Shown here: positions 1 through 9,033 of the stretch, in pieces
Layout of the letters: the number at the start of each line of letters is the position of its first letter
How positions within the stretch are numbered: position 1 is the stretch's first letter
Assembly (NCBI RefSeq): GCF_002224265.1
Contig: NZ_CP012881.1
Span: 2,480,001-2,544,000 of the forward strand
Length of the DNA stretch: 64,000 nt
Direction: 5' to 3'
DNA from: Vibrio vulnificus NBRC 15645 = ATCC 27562
GTDB lineage: Bacteria; Pseudomonadota; Gammaproteobacteria; Enterobacterales; Vibrionaceae
The notes under the pieces: generated by a model
Database searches by the model: none
What the model was told of the DNA's origin: nothing
Seen by the model: the letters and a program-made list of their open reading frames with translations, nothing else
Position numbers and translations under genes: made by a program

Positions 1-2
1 GT

Positions 3-83
3 TTTATCGCAGTTCTTTTAATTCCAACTTTACCTGCGACATTAACCTGGATTCGTGTACTTAACGGTTACGCGGGTTTCTAA
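3..83 (+). CDS. 3' end of an unidentified membrane protein (partial)
   Basis: One frame is open from the window edge to a TAA and encodes 26 hydrophobic residues ending in LNGYAGF. The string is rich in Leu, Ile and Val with two prolines, as in the last membrane helix and short tail of an inner-membrane protein. It lies 22 nt upstream of the ybaN-type gene on the same strand. The family cannot be named from this piece. Confidence 0.4.
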   Translation, partial: FIAVLLIPTLPATLTWIRVLNGYAGF

Positions 84-105
84 GCATTAATATCGGGAGT
101 TCACC

Positions 106-498
106 ATCCGTATTCGACGTTTATTTCTCAATATAGTTGGTGGACTCAGTTTATGCCTTGGTATTGCAGGCATTGTCCTTCCTCTGCTCCCAACCACGCC
201 TTTTATCCTGCTAGCGAGCGCCTGTTTTTTACGTTCTAGCCCGCGATTTCATCATTGGTTACACAGCCACAAAACCTTTGGTCCGGTACTGGACAATTGG
301 CAACAAAATCGTGCTGTGACGCGTCGCGTTAAACAGCGTGCTATCTTGTTTATTCTGCTGAGCTTCTCTGTTTCTATCTGGATCGCGCCACTCATGTGGC
401 TAAAGATTGCACTAATGTTTGGTTTAATCGTTTTGCTTGGCATTTTTGTCCGCCTCCCTGTGAGCGACTCGGTTGCCGCGCGACGGGAAACTGACTAG
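106..498 (+). CDS. ybaN: YbaN-family inner-membrane protein (DUF454), apparent ATC start
   Basis: The product is a small inner-membrane protein of unknown function. About 130 residues are readable: an N-terminal hydrophobic hairpin, the family's LLPTTPFILLASACF segment, an SPRFHHWL stretch, then two C-terminal membrane helices after RRVKQRAILFILL. These match the order in E. coli YbaN, which also lies just before apt. Odd point: the frame opens after a TAA at 88-90 and holds no ATG, GTG or TTG before the conserved sequence begins. A strong ribosome site, GGGAG at 95-99, lies 6 nt before ATC at 106; ATT at 112 is the other option. Either initiation is at a rare AUC/AUU codon or there is a base error. 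The identity is firm, the start is not. Confidence 0.75.
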   Translation: MRIRRLFLNIVGGLSLCLGIAGIVLPLLPTTPFILLASACFLRSSPRFHHWLHSHKTFGPVLDNWQQNRAVTRRVKQRAILFILLSFSVSIWIAPLMWLKIALMFGLIVLLGIFVRLPVSDSVAARRETD

Positions 499-516
499 AA
501 TTGGGAAGAAAAGTGC

Positions 517-545
517 GCCCACTCTTCGAGTGGGCATTTTGTTTT
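517..545 (+). terminator. Rho-independent terminator after ybaN
   Basis: A 7-bp stem GCCCACT/AGTGGGC (517-523 with 529-535) has a CTTCG loop and is followed by ATTTTGTTTTT. It separates ybaN from apt. Confidence 0.8.
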
Positions 546-636
546 TAGCGTTACAGAGAATGTTCGACGTCAGCCCTGTAACGATGAGTTCCACCTGTTC
601 TAAGCCCTCATAATAGCGTGACAAAAAGAGAGGGCG

Positions 637-654
637 ATGAGCCAATCTAAGTAA
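637..654 (+). CDS. Five-codon upstream ORF before apt
   Basis: ATG AGC CAA TCT AAG TAA encodes MSQSK. It is preceded by a strong Shine-Dalgarno stretch (GAGAGGG, 628-634) and ends 9 nt before the apt start. The apt ATG itself has no clear ribosome site, so this leader ORF may load ribosomes that then reinitiate at apt. Inference from sequence only. Confidence 0.35.
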   Translation: MSQSK

Positions 655-663
655 ATCGATATT

Positions 664-1209
664 ATGACTACAAACACCATTGCACAGATCCAAGCCAGTA
701 TTAAAAGCATCCCAGATTACCCGAAACCAGGTATCCTGTTTCGCGATGTGACCAGCCTTCTAGAAGACGCTCAGGCGTACCAGGCAACCATCCAATTGTT
801 GGTTGATAAGTACAAAGACATGGGGTTCACCAAAGTGGTGGGTACTGAAGCGCGTGGTTTCCTATTTGGTGCACCGCTTGCGTTGCAATTAGGTGTGGGC
901 TTTGTACCTGTACGTAAGCCGGGTAAACTGCCTCGCAACACCATCGCACAATCATACGAACTTGAGTACGGTGTTGATACACTGGAAATCCATACGGATG
1001 CGATTGTTGAAGGTGACAAAGTTTTAGTGGTTGATGACTTGCTTGCGACAGGCGGCACCATTGAAGCGACAACCAAACTGATTCGTCAGCTTGGCGGTGT
1101 GGTTGAGCATGCAGCGTTTGTTATCAATCTACCTGAAATTGGTGGCGACAAGCGTTTGGAAGGTCTTGGCCTTAACGTTTACAGCATCTGTGAATTCGAA
1201 GGACACTAA
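664..1209 (+). CDS. apt: Adenine phosphoribosyltransferase
   Basis: Cytosolic salvage enzyme converting adenine and PRPP to AMP and pyrophosphate. The 181 residues match the family length. The type I phosphoribosyltransferase PRPP loop is visible as [13 protein letters not shown] near residues 119-131, and the family's EARGFLFG and KPGKLP segments precede it. ATG 664 is the first possible start because the frame has a stop at 652-654; its own ribosome site is poor and a five-codon ORF sits just upstream. It opens a run apt-dnaX-ybaB-recR, with dnaX beginning 8 nt after its stop. Confidence 0.97.
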   Translation: MTTNTIAQIQASIKSIPDYPKPGILFRDVTSLLEDAQAYQATIQLLVDKYKDMGFTKVVGTEARGFLFGAPLALQLGVGFVPVRKPGKLPRNTIAQSYELEYGVDTLEIHTDAIVEGDKVLVVDDLLATGGTIEATTKLIRQLGGVVEHAAFVINLPEIGGDKRLEGLGLNVYSICEFEGH

Positions 1210-1217
1210 TTAAGTCA

Positions 1218-3410
1218 ATGAGTTATTTAGCTTTAGCGCGAAAATGGCGTCCGCGTCAATTTAAAGAAGTGGTGGGGCAAGGCCATGTGCTGACTGCCCT
1301 AGAAAATGCTCTTGAGCACAATCGTCTGCACCATGCTTACTTGTTCAGTGGCACACGAGGTGTCGGTAAAACCTCGATTGGTCGCTTGTTTGCCAAAGCC
1401 CTCAACTGCGAAACGGGCATCACCTCTGCGCCTTGTGGACAGTGTGATACTTGCCGAGAGATTGAAGAAGGGCGCTTCGTTGATCTACTGGAGATTGACG
1501 CTGCATCGCGTACTAAAGTTGAAGACACTCGTGAACTGTTAGACAACGTTCAATACAAACCAGCGCGCGGTCGTTTCAAGGTTTACTTGATCGACGAAGT
1601 GCACATGCTCTCGCGTCACTCTTTTAATGCGTTACTCAAAACCTTAGAAGAGCCGCCAGAGTATGTGAAATTCCTATTGGCAACGACGGATCCACAGAAA
1701 CTTCCTGTGACGATTTTGTCTCGTTGTTTGCAGTTCCACCTTAAGCCGATCACGGTTGATGCTATCCATCAACAGCTCGATTTTATTTTGGCGAAAGAAG
1801 GTGTTACCGCTCAAGCACGTGCGCTCGGTATGATCGCGCATGCTGCCGATGGCAGTATGCGTGATGCCCTAAGCTTAACCGATCAAGCAATTGCGTTAGG
1901 CAATGGTCAGATTGAAACCGATCTGGTCAGCCATATGTTAGGCACCATTGACACCGACCAAGCCATCCATCTCTTAGAAGCCATCAGCAGCAAGCAGCCA
2001 CAAGTGGCGATGGATAAGATCCAGCAGCTCGCGCAAAATGGTGCGGAGTGGGATGGTTTGTTGCAACAATTGGCGACTCAGCTGCATCGCATTGCCATGT
2101 ATCAGTTGTTGCCTTCAAGCCTAGACAAAGCGCAGCCTGATGCGGAAAAAATTGAACTGCTGAGTCGCGCACTGTCGCCACAAGATGTTCAGCTGTTTTA
2201 TCAGATCGCCTTAAAAGGGCGTGAAGATCTCTCTTTGGCGCCAAATGGGCGTATCGGGATGGAAATGATTGTGCTGCGTATGATGGCATTTCGTCCTGCG
2301 GATATATCGCAAGCGAACATCATTTCTGCGCAAGGTGCGAATCTAGCGTCAGCGCCGGCGACGCAAAGTGCCGCTCCTCAAGCGCGCACGGCACCAGCAC
2401 AAACGGCTGCTGCGATGAGCGCACAGCCAAGCTCTGATCGGGCTACTCCCGCAGAACGTCCTCAAGCGGTCAGTCACGCGCCATCGCGTCCGGCTTCATC
2501 AATTAATGCCCCAAGCTCTGTGGCCCCTCAGCCTGTTCAGACAGAGATGCCACCTCAATATGATGCGCCACCGATGGATTATGCCGATTATCCACCTATG
2601 GATGACATGCCGCCAATGGGTTATGGCTATGAGGATGCCGCCGCATCGCAGCAAGAGCCTCAACCAGCGCCACAGCAAATGCCTGAAAGCACAAGTCCTG
2701 CTTCTGGTGGTTTAACCGGTTTGCGTCACCAATTGCGTTCTCAACGTCAAGGGTTGGCGCAAAATGGTGGCTCAAAAAAGTCTAAAGCGGCATCTGCGGA
2801 GAAAGAGTCGGTCCTCGATCGAGTCGCGCAAAAGCAGGCAACTGCAGCGCAGGTGTCGCCACGTCAAAGCCTTGCACCGTCAGAGCCTGAAGTAAAAGAG
2901 GATGAACCCTATCAATGGCGTCCAAGTCAGCCGGTGGTGCAGTCTAAGAGCAAAGAGCTAACACCGACGGAAATTAAACGCGCACTTGAGCATGAAAAAA
3001 CGCCGGAAATGGCGGAAAAACTCGTTGCAGAATCGCTTGAGCAGAGTGAATGGGCAAAACTGATCACCCAGCTCGAAACGGCAAAACTGGTGGAACAGTT
3101 AGCGCTTAACTCGGCGTTTAACAAAGATGGTTCAACCATCGCTTTGACGCTGCGTAGCCATCAACAACATTTAAATACTGATAAAGCGCAAAAAGAGCTG
3201 CTTTCAGCGCTCAACGAAACGCTTGGGGAAACTTGTCATCTCTCTGTTGAAGTCGGAGATCAAGGTGAGACGCCCCTAGAGTTGCGCGAAAGACTTTATC
3301 AGCAAAAGTTACAACAGGCTTTCGACAGCTTGGAAAATGACAGTAATGTTCAGTTTATACTGCGCCGATTCAGTGCAGAACTGGACAGAGACAGTGTTCG
3401 CCCTGTCTGA
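1218..3410 (+). CDS. dnaX: DNA polymerase III tau subunit (and probable gamma by frameshift)
   Basis: Clamp-loader ATPase subunit of the replicative polymerase; tau also links the core polymerases and the DnaB helicase. The 730-residue product has an N-terminal AAA+ domain with Walker [10 protein letters not shown] near residue 45, a four-cysteine zinc knuckle ([12 protein letters not shown]), the DEVH Walker B, and a conserved C-terminal tau domain. Between them (about 375-570) is a Pro/Ala/Gln-rich linker. In that linker the in-frame heptamer A-AAA-AAG (2774-2780) matches the E. coli dnaX slip site. A -1 shift reaches TAA at 2783-2785, giving a gamma form of about 522 residues. Followed by ybaB and recR. 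Confidence 0.97.
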   Translation: MSYLALARKWRPRQFKEVVGQGHVLTALENALEHNRLHHAYLFSGTRGVGKTSIGRLFAKALNCETGITSAPCGQCDTCREIEEGRFVDLLEIDAASRTKVEDTRELLDNVQYKPARGRFKVYLIDEVHMLSRHSFNALLKTLEEPPEYVKFLLATTDPQKLPVTILSRCLQFHLKPITVDAIHQQLDFILAKEGVTAQARALGMIAHAADGSMRDALSLTDQAIALGNGQIETDLVSHMLGTIDTDQAIHLLEAISSKQPQVAMDKIQQLAQNGAEWDGLLQQLATQLHRIAMYQLLPSSLDKAQPDAEKIELLSRALSPQDVQLFYQIALKGREDLSLAPNGRIGMEMIVLRMMAFRPADISQANIISAQGANLASAPATQSAAPQARTAPAQTAAAMSAQPSSDRATPAERPQAVSHAPSRPASSINAPSSVAPQPVQTEMPPQYDAPPMDYADYPPMDDMPPMGYGYEDAAASQQEPQPAPQQMPESTSPASGGLTGLRHQLRSQRQGLAQNGGSKKSKAASAEKESVLDRVAQKQATAAQVSPRQSLAPSEPEVKEDEPYQWRPSQPVVQSKSKELTPTEIKRALEHEKTPEMAEKLVAESLEQSEWAKLITQLETAKLVEQLALNSAFNKDGSTIALTLRSHQQHLNTDKAQKELLSALNETLGETCHLSVEVGDQGETPLELRERLYQQKLQQAFDSLENDSNVQFILRRFSAELDRDSVRPV
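2774..2780 (+). promoter_or_regulatory. Programmed -1 frameshift slippery site in dnaX
   Basis: The reading frame is TCA AAA AAG, giving the heptamer A AAA AAG in the slipping phase. After a -1 shift the next codons are GTC and TAA (2780-2785), so the truncated gamma form ends two codons later. A GC-rich segment with the palindrome CTCGATCGAG lies about 35 nt downstream, but no strong adjoining hairpin was worked out. Confidence 0.7.
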
Positions 3411-3487
3411 ATTTATTCGCGGGGTTGAAATGTTCGACAAACGACCCCATCCATAGTGAAACACCTCATTCAACCAGAGAGAAAAAC

Positions 3488-3817
3488 ATGTTTGGTAAAG
3501 GCGGTATGGGCAACCTAATGAAGCAAGCCCAACAAATGCAAGAACGCATGCAAAAGCTTCAAGAAGAAATCGCAAATATGGAAGTGGTCGGCGAATCAGG
3601 CGCAGGTTTGGTGAAAGTCACTATCACTGGTAGCCACAGCGTTCGTCGTGTCAACATCGATGAAAGCTTGATGGAAGATGACAAAGAGATGCTTGAAGAC
3701 TTGATCGCAGCAGCATTTAACGATGCAGCACGCCGCGTTGAAGAAACTCAAAAAGAGAAAATGGCAGCAATCACTGGCGGTATGCAACTACCACCAGGCA
3801 TGAAAATGCCGTTTTAA
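3488..3817 (+). CDS. ybaB: Nucleoid-associated protein YbaB/EbfC
   Basis: Small homodimeric DNA-binding protein associated with the nucleoid. The 109-residue product begins [18 protein letters not shown] and has a coiled-coil N-terminal half followed by the conserved [19 protein letters not shown] segment, ending in LPPGMKMPF as in the family. An in-frame start exists further upstream at 3425, but ATG 3488 follows a GAGAG ribosome site and matches the E. coli N-terminus. It sits between dnaX and recR, its usual place. Confidence 0.95.
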   Translation: MFGKGGMGNLMKQAQQMQERMQKLQEEIANMEVVGESGAGLVKVTITGSHSVRRVNIDESLMEDDKEMLEDLIAAAFNDAARRVEETQKEKMAAITGGMQLPPGMKMPF

Positions 3818-3832
3818 TCGAAAAGGTTAACT

Positions 3833-4435
3833 ATGCGTACCAGCCATATGCTGGAACAATTGATGGAGGCCTTACGTTGTTTGCCTGGGGTTGGCCCCAA
3901 GTCAGCACAGCGTATGGCCTTTCATTTGTTACAGCGAGACAGAAAAGGCGGCCTGCAGCTTGCGGATGCATTAAGTCATGCCATGACGGAAATTGGCCAC
4001 TGTAATGAGTGCCGTACTTTTACCGAAGAAGATGTTTGTCATATCTGCAACAACCCAAAACGCCAAGAAAATGGATTATTGTGTGTGGTCGAAAGCCCTG
4101 CCGATATCGCCGCCGTGGAAGCCACTGGACAATTTTCTGGGCGTTACTTTGTGTTGATGGGGCATCTATCACCGCTTGATGGTATTGGACCTAGTGATAT
4201 TGGCCTCGATGTCCTCGATTATCGGCTACGTCGCGGTGATATCAAAGAAGTGATCTTAGCGACCAACCCTACCGTGGAAGGTGAAGCGACCGCGCACTAC
4301 ATCGCAGAGCTCTGTCGAGAGCATAAAGTGGATGCCAGTCGAATTGCTCATGGTGTTCCCGTCGGTGGGGAGCTTGAGCTGGTGGATGGAACTACGCTCT
4401 CCCATTCATTATTGGGTAGACACAAACTCAACTAA
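3833..4435 (+). CDS. recR: Recombination mediator RecR
   Basis: Works with RecO and RecF to load RecA onto SSB-coated single-stranded DNA at gaps. At 200 residues it matches E. coli RecR (201). The helix-hairpin-helix segment [18 protein letters not shown], the four-cysteine zinc finger ([17 protein letters not shown], near residues 55-70), the Toprim core and the C-terminal [19 protein letters not shown] segment are all present. ATG follows ybaB by 15 nt; this is the last gene of the run and is followed by a terminator. Confidence 0.97.
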   Translation: MRTSHMLEQLMEALRCLPGVGPKSAQRMAFHLLQRDRKGGLQLADALSHAMTEIGHCNECRTFTEEDVCHICNNPKRQENGLLCVVESPADIAAVEATGQFSGRYFVLMGHLSPLDGIGPSDIGLDVLDYRLRRGDIKEVILATNPTVEGEATAHYIAELCREHKVDASRIAHGVPVGGELELVDGTTLSHSLLGRHKLN

Positions 4436-4441
4436 CACCAA

Positions 4442-4470
4442 AGCGATGCTGATAACAGCATCGCTTTTTT
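4442..4470 (+). terminator. Terminator after recR
   Basis: A 10-bp perfect stem (AGCGATGCTG at 4442-4451 with CAGCATCGCT at 4456-4465), an ATAA loop and a run of T. It closes the apt-recR run. Confidence 0.9.
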
Positions 4471-4516
4471 AATCCATCTTTTCTCTCGGTTAATACGCTT
4501 TTTTGACCGCTTGCGG

Positions 4517-5593
4517 TTAACGCATCGTATCGACTTGCCAGCGTGAATCGAACACAAACGGAGGAATCCAGTCGAATTGCTCTTCGCCATTTTGCTGAGA
4601 ATCGAAATAGTCCGCTAAAGTCGAGAGGTTAGGGGTATGTTTTGCCCGATTCATTGACACCATAACGCCGGACAAGCTGTGGTTTCTTGTGAGCAAGAGG
4701 CATTCATCTCGATCTTTACTACTTTTCAGACAGAGAGTCGTGTCACTCGTTGTGAACTTTTCCATTAGCGCCAACATTTTCTGCGTGTCCAACGTATTGG
4801 CATCATTAATGGCTAAACGTATTTCGCTGGTTCCTTTAAGTTGCTCAATTGCTTCATCAAGCTGCTGTGAGAATGGAAGCAGTAGCGCCTCTTCAAGCGT
4901 ATTGAATTCAATCGTGCCAATGCCGTTTTCTTGATGCCATATTATCGAAGTGGTATCAGGGCGAGTGCGTGCAAGTTTGTGGCTTTGCCGTGTTGTCAGT
5001 GTTGGCCCATTGAGAACGGCAAATATCTCGGCAACCAACGCCTGCCATTCTTCCTCATTTTGCGCCTGTGCCGCTTTGATCAAATAAGGCTGATAAAGCT
5101 GCTGCCACTCATCTTGAATTTGATCGTATTGCGGATAGTTTGTCGCTACGCTTTGCCAAAGCTGCTGGTAGTCGTCTTCATAGCCTAATGACTTTCGCGC
5201 TGCGACAACCGGTTGAGACTCACGCAGCACAATCTTAACTTGGTCCGTATTGGAGCGATCACCACTGTCTTTGGCGTAAAGTTCAAAGATGTACGTTCCT
5301 GCAACGGTCGGGTTGAGCAGTGTGGCCGTAAAGCTGTCAGCGTTTAAAATGGTTAGACTCTGTGGGCCAGAAATTTGTCGCCATTGCTTGGTCTTAATAG
5401 AGAACACCAGTTTAGGCCAGCTTTTCGCTGAGCCGTGTAAGGTAATGGTGTTGATCGGCAACGTATGTACTTGGTCGGATCCCGCGTTGACCGTTGGTTT
5501 AGTGTACTTGTTAGCATCGGCGGCATCATCAACATCGCACCCAGCGAGGAACAGCAGTGTGGCTATCAAGACGATTTTGAGTAAGTTACACAT
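4517..5593 (-). CDS. Lipoprotein with PKD/REJ-like domain, function unknown
   Basis: The 358-residue product has a lipoprotein signal: a hydrophobic stretch from residue 4 and the lipobox LAGC with Cys19. Residues about 32-125 begin PTVNAGSDQ and continue as an immunoglobulin-like PKD fold of the kind found in surface proteins (family resemblance). The remaining 230 residues are unrecognised. It lies 15 nt downstream of the DUF2860-like gene on the same strand, so the two are probably cotranscribed, both acting in the envelope. No catalytic motif was seen. Confidence 0.7.
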   Translation of the reverse strand: MCNLLKIVLIATLLFLAGCDVDDAADANKYTKPTVNAGSDQVHTLPINTITLHGSAKSWPKLVFSIKTKQWRQISGPQSLTILNADSFTATLLNPTVAGTYIFELYAKDSGDRSNTDQVKIVLRESQPVVAARKSLGYEDDYQQLWQSVATNYPQYDQIQDEWQQLYQPYLIKAAQAQNEEEWQALVAEIFAVLNGPTLTTRQSHKLARTRPDTTSIIWHQENGIGTIEFNTLEEALLLPFSQQLDEAIEQLKGTSEIRLAINDANTLDTQKMLALMEKFTTSDTTLCLKSSKDRDECLLLTRNHSLSGVMVSMNRAKHTPNLSTLADYFDSQQNGEEQFDWIPPFVFDSRWQVDTMR

Positions 5594-5608
5594 CTTAAGT
5601 CCTCCGGA

Positions 5609-6610
5609 TCAGAAACTGTAGCTAATGCCAGTGGAGAGAAAGGCCTCTTCACTGTCGTAAAAATCGATATCAGAATCCGACTCTTGATAACCCGCCATGA
5701 CGTTCAGTTGGGTATTTCGCCAGCCCCAAAGATCGGCATAGCTGTAGACGGAGAAAAAGCCAAAGCTCTCGTAATCTTGCTTGCGAGAAAAAACGGGGTT
5801 GTCTGCATCAAAACTGGCAGAGCTATTTCTCAGCGTTGTGATAACACTGTGTCTGCCTTGGGCGACAAGAAACGACATCTGTGCGGTCAATAACTGATTG
5901 CTTTTGGCATCGCCATCGGCGTCGCGTAGCGTGTAGTAAAACGCAGGGGACAGTACAAACGACTGGCTCAAAGGAAAAGAGATCTCTGCGCCAAAGCGTT
6001 GATAGTCGCTGGCACGCTTTAATTGTGAACGAGCTTCAGTGGTTAATCCTTGTGAGAGGCCGATGTCGTCGTCTTCAACTTCGCTGCTGGCGACAGCGTA
6101 TTTTAAACTGATAGGCAAAGGGCTGGTGATGTCCATAGCGAATCTCACGCCCCCGACGGTTTGCTCCGTTGTTTGCCTTTTTTGACCAGTGAGATAAGGG
6201 TCACGCCAGACCTCTTCCATGCTAGGGACATTCCCAAAGAGTGCGGCAGTGAGGATCATGGCGTTGTTGAACCGATGCGCAACGCCCAATTCTGCCTGAA
6301 ATTGCGCTTCTGCTATCTGCTCTTCACTATTGCCAAGAAAGACTAACGTGTCGCCAAAGCTGTATTGCAATCGGCCAAGAAAAAATGGAGACGCTTGCGA
6401 TACCTTCTTGCCTTGGTTGGTGAGATCGGCGGTGATTTCATTATCTTCATGGGTGTTGTTTTGCGATTGGCTTTGGCCAAATCCAATATTAATACTGATG
6501 GTGCCGCTGAAGCCGGGATCAAATGGGTCCGGTTCTGCCAGGCTATATGAAGAAGCGAGTACGGCAATCGTACTAAGTAGTATTGCTGCGTGTGTTGGGG
6601 AAACTTGCAT
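5609..6610 (-). CDS. DUF2860-like outer-membrane beta-barrel protein
   Basis: The 333-residue product has a signal peptide ending SYSLA|EPDPFDPGFSG, then alternating hydrophobic/polar strands with many aromatic residues, and ends in ISYSF, the terminal Phe typical of outer-membrane barrels. The opening FDPGFSGTISINIGFG and the length resemble the DUF2860 family (recalled, not searched). ATG 6610 is chosen over an upstream in-frame start because AAGGAAT lies 4 nt before it and the signal peptide begins there. A 25-bp palindrome about 85 nt upstream shares a box with the promoter of the neighbouring response regulator. Confidence 0.7.
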   Translation of the reverse strand: MQVSPTHAAILLSTIAVLASSYSLAEPDPFDPGFSGTISINIGFGQSQSQNNTHEDNEITADLTNQGKKVSQASPFFLGRLQYSFGDTLVFLGNSEEQIAEAQFQAELGVAHRFNNAMILTAALFGNVPSMEEVWRDPYLTGQKRQTTEQTVGGVRFAMDITSPLPISLKYAVASSEVEDDDIGLSQGLTTEARSQLKRASDYQRFGAEISFPLSQSFVLSPAFYYTLRDADGDAKSNQLLTAQMSFLVAQGRHSVITTLRNSSASFDADNPVFSRKQDYESFGFFSVYSYADLWGWRNTQLNVMAGYQESDSDIDFYDSEEAFLSTGISYSF

Positions 6611-6692
6611 GCTAATTCCTTGTGAATGACGTTTGAAAGCCATTCAAAATTAGCATTCACCGCATCGATAAATCGTTGGTGTTTTATGGACG

Positions 6693-6717
6693 AATTGTGT
6701 CCATTTTGGTCACAATT
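6693..6717 (-). promoter_or_regulatory. Palindromic operator upstream of the DUF2860-like gene
   Basis: An inverted repeat AATTGTGTCC-N5-GGTCACAATT (9 of 10 positions paired). On the minus strand it contains TGTGACCA, the same 8-mer repeated twice in front of the response regulator gene (9091-9108). Probably a binding site of that regulator; it overlaps the 3' end of the kinase gene. Confidence 0.5.
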
Positions 6718-8317
6718 CATTCTCGGTAGTATTCGGGTGCAGTTCAGGCCACTGCAGTTCAAACGCAGCGCCACCCAAAGTAGATGACACCATTTTCGCG
6801 TTGCCTTTGTGCCAAAGCATGATTTGTTTAACAATCGCCAATCCTAACCCATGGCCTTTTTCGCTACTGCGTGCTTGGTTATCAAGCTGAGTGAAAGGTT
6901 CAAAAATGCGTTCTGCATGTTCATCAGGCACACCTTGACCATCGTCTTCCACTGTGATGTGAAATGCGGTGCCACTGTATTTAAACGAGACAATAATGGT
7001 GTTTTGAGCAAATCGGCTTGCGTTAGTAAGAAGGTTTTTCACCGCGCGCATCAAACCTTTGTTGTCGATGAACATGCGATGTTGTTTTAACTCTGGCGAA
7101 CAGTAAAACTGGATATCGAGATCGGGATGCTGAAGTTTGAAATCATCGATTTCGTTGAGCAATTCCCTAGCAAAGCAGCATTGTGAAAAATGGGTGATAT
7201 CGGCAATCCGATTGTAGCGAGAGAGCAGTAAGTTTTGGTTGATGAGATGGTCGAGATCATCAATGCTTGTGTGCATTGCGCGTTGATATTTCTCTTTTTG
7301 CGCGTCGCTGGTGTGAGGATCTTCAAGCATCTCAATCGCAAAGCGCAGTCGATACAATGGCGTACGTAAATCATGCGCGACCGCGTTGGTCAGCTCACGC
7401 TGCCGAGCAATGAGACTCTCGATATTGTCGGCCATGTTATTGAAGGAGTCACTGAGTTGAGAAACCACCGAGAGCTTGGAAGCTCGCGCCCGTTGTGACA
7501 GTTTGCCTTGGCCAAATTCGGTAGCGGTTGCCACCAGTCGAGTTAAGTCACGCCAAAGTGGATAAACCCACAAAATCAAAGCAAGAGAAATCAGTAGGAA
7601 GAACATCAGCGCGATGGTGGTGCTCAACTTGAGTTGTACGGCTTGCGACAAGTTATCTTGGACGCGCAACCACAAGCCATCATCGATGGGGGCAAGCAGC
7701 TCGACGCGTCCCTCATCATTGATATAACTAACAATTTCGTTGGGGGAGTTCAACAAAGTATGCTTGGCCGTCTCGCTAAGTTGCGTTTCGTTCGTCAAGC
7801 TAATGTGGATAGGGAGCTTGGCGTTGGTCTGTGCAAGCGTGTTTTGCCACTCGCTTTTAGGCAGTTGACGCAGATCTTCAATCGCTAATGAGAGTGTCCC
7901 CTTGGCCTGATTGAGCACGGCATGCTCGGTGGACTCGTTAAGAGCGATATACAGCACTTGGTCACTGTCGCCAACTCGTTGTAAGAGCGCCATTGGGTCG
8001 GCATAAAGAAACGTTACTTGGCCTTGTTGTAGTGAAGCATAGATGGCTTTATCGGCTTGGTAATCTGCCAACGTTTGGAGCTTAACAGGATAGGCAAAGC
8101 TTTTGGCATAGTGGTCGATGGTTTGTTGCCACTGAGTCGTGGGTTGCTGCAAGAGTTTCTTGGACAACACTTCGAAGTTCACCCGATAGATCGGTTTATA
8201 GAAATCTTCGGAAAACTGCTCGTTGAGTTTTAAAACCGGGTTTACGCCACTGGGGATGATCAACAAAGTGGTCGGTACAAACACCGCCAACCATAAGATG
8301 GCAAACGCGCGAATCAT
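6710..8317 (-). CDS. Sensor histidine kinase, RstB-like
   Basis: Inner-membrane sensor that autophosphorylates on His and passes phosphate to the adjacent regulator. The 535 residues show an N-terminal membrane helix, a periplasmic domain of about 230 residues, a second helix (TTIALMFFLLISLALILWV), a HAMP segment, the H-box AVAHDLRTPLYRLR, then N-, G1- and G2-boxes (NLLTNASRFA, DDGQGVP, GHGLGLAIV). Length and layout resemble RstB, though the periplasmic domain is longer. ATG 8317 overlaps the regulator stop as ATGA (8314-8317), so the pair is translationally coupled. Ligand unknown. Confidence 0.85.
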   Translation of the reverse strand: MIRAFAILWLAVFVPTTLLIIPSGVNPVLKLNEQFSEDFYKPIYRVNFEVLSKKLLQQPTTQWQQTIDHYAKSFAYPVKLQTLADYQADKAIYASLQQGQVTFLYADPMALLQRVGDSDQVLYIALNESTEHAVLNQAKGTLSLAIEDLRQLPKSEWQNTLAQTNAKLPIHISLTNETQLSETAKHTLLNSPNEIVSYINDEGRVELLAPIDDGLWLRVQDNLSQAVQLKLSTTIALMFFLLISLALILWVYPLWRDLTRLVATATEFGQGKLSQRARASKLSVVSQLSDSFNNMADNIESLIARQRELTNAVAHDLRTPLYRLRFAIEMLEDPHTSDAQKEKYQRAMHTSIDDLDHLINQNLLLSRYNRIADITHFSQCCFARELLNEIDDFKLQHPDLDIQFYCSPELKQHRMFIDNKGLMRAVKNLLTNASRFAQNTIIVSFKYSGTAFHITVEDDGQGVPDEHAERIFEPFTQLDNQARSSEKGHGLGLAIVKQIMLWHKGNAKMVSSTLGGAAFELQWPELHPNTTENEL

Positions 8318-9033
8318 AGTGAAGTCTCCCAAGAAGAGGCGCACAACTGGTAACCAACGCCGCGAATGGTCTTGATTAAGGTTGGTTCGTTGGGATCGTC
8401 ATTGAGGGTGCGCCGTAGGCGAGAAATTCTTCGATCGATGGAGCGATCTAATCCGTCATATTCAAAGCCACGAATGTGCTGTGCGATGTCATCGCGTGAC
8501 ACCACTTGGCCAACGTGCCGAGCCAAGAGCAGCAGCAGTTCAAATTCAGAGGTGGTCAGTTTGAGCGCTTGCTGATGCAATGTGACACTGCGGTGTTGCA
8601 AATTAATCACCAAAGGGCCGAGTTGCAAGTCATCTTTGCTGCCTTCTGTCGTCAAACGTTCGTGTCTACGCAGCAACGCGCGAATGCGCGACAGCAGTAA
8701 TCTTGGTTTTACTTGCTTCACGATGTAGTCATCTGCGCCCAGTTCTAATCCCATGACTTGGTCTATGTCGTCATCTAGGGCCGTTTGCATCAAAATCATG
8801 CCATGGTACTTACTGCGTATCGCTTTACACACTTCCATTCCGCTTTGCCCGGGCAACATAATATCGAGAATCACCAAGTCAGGTTGGTTTGACAAGATTG
8901 CATCGACGGCATGAAAGCCATCCGAGACGATATCAATCTGAAATTCATAGTTTTGTAGAAAATCTTTGATCAACTCAGCGAGTTCCAAGTCGTCTTCGAC
9001 AAGCATAATTCGATATGAGGCAGGTGAGGTCAT
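8314..9033 (-). CDS. OmpR-family response regulator, RstA-like
   Basis: Cytosolic transcription factor of the adjoining kinase. The 239-residue product has a receiver domain (IMLVEDDLELAEL, phospho-acceptor Asp in DLVILDIMLPG, and Lys in the conserved DYIVKQVKPRLL segment) and a C-terminal winged helix (TTSEFELLLLLARHVGQVVSRDDI, ending RGVGYQLC). ATG 9033 is preferred to a longer open frame because the receiver domain starts there. It is first in a regulator-kinase operon. Two TGTGACCA boxes 10 bp apart lie 58-75 nt upstream, a typical arrangement for autoregulation by OmpR-type proteins. Confidence 0.9.
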   Translation of the reverse strand: MTSPASYRIMLVEDDLELAELIKDFLQNYEFQIDIVSDGFHAVDAILSNQPDLVILDIMLPGQSGMEVCKAIRSKYHGMILMQTALDDDIDQVMGLELGADDYIVKQVKPRLLLSRIRALLRRHERLTTEGSKDDLQLGPLVINLQHRSVTLHQQALKLTTSEFELLLLLARHVGQVVSRDDIAQHIRGFEYDGLDRSIDRRISRLRRTLNDDPNEPTLIKTIRGVGYQLCASSWETSL

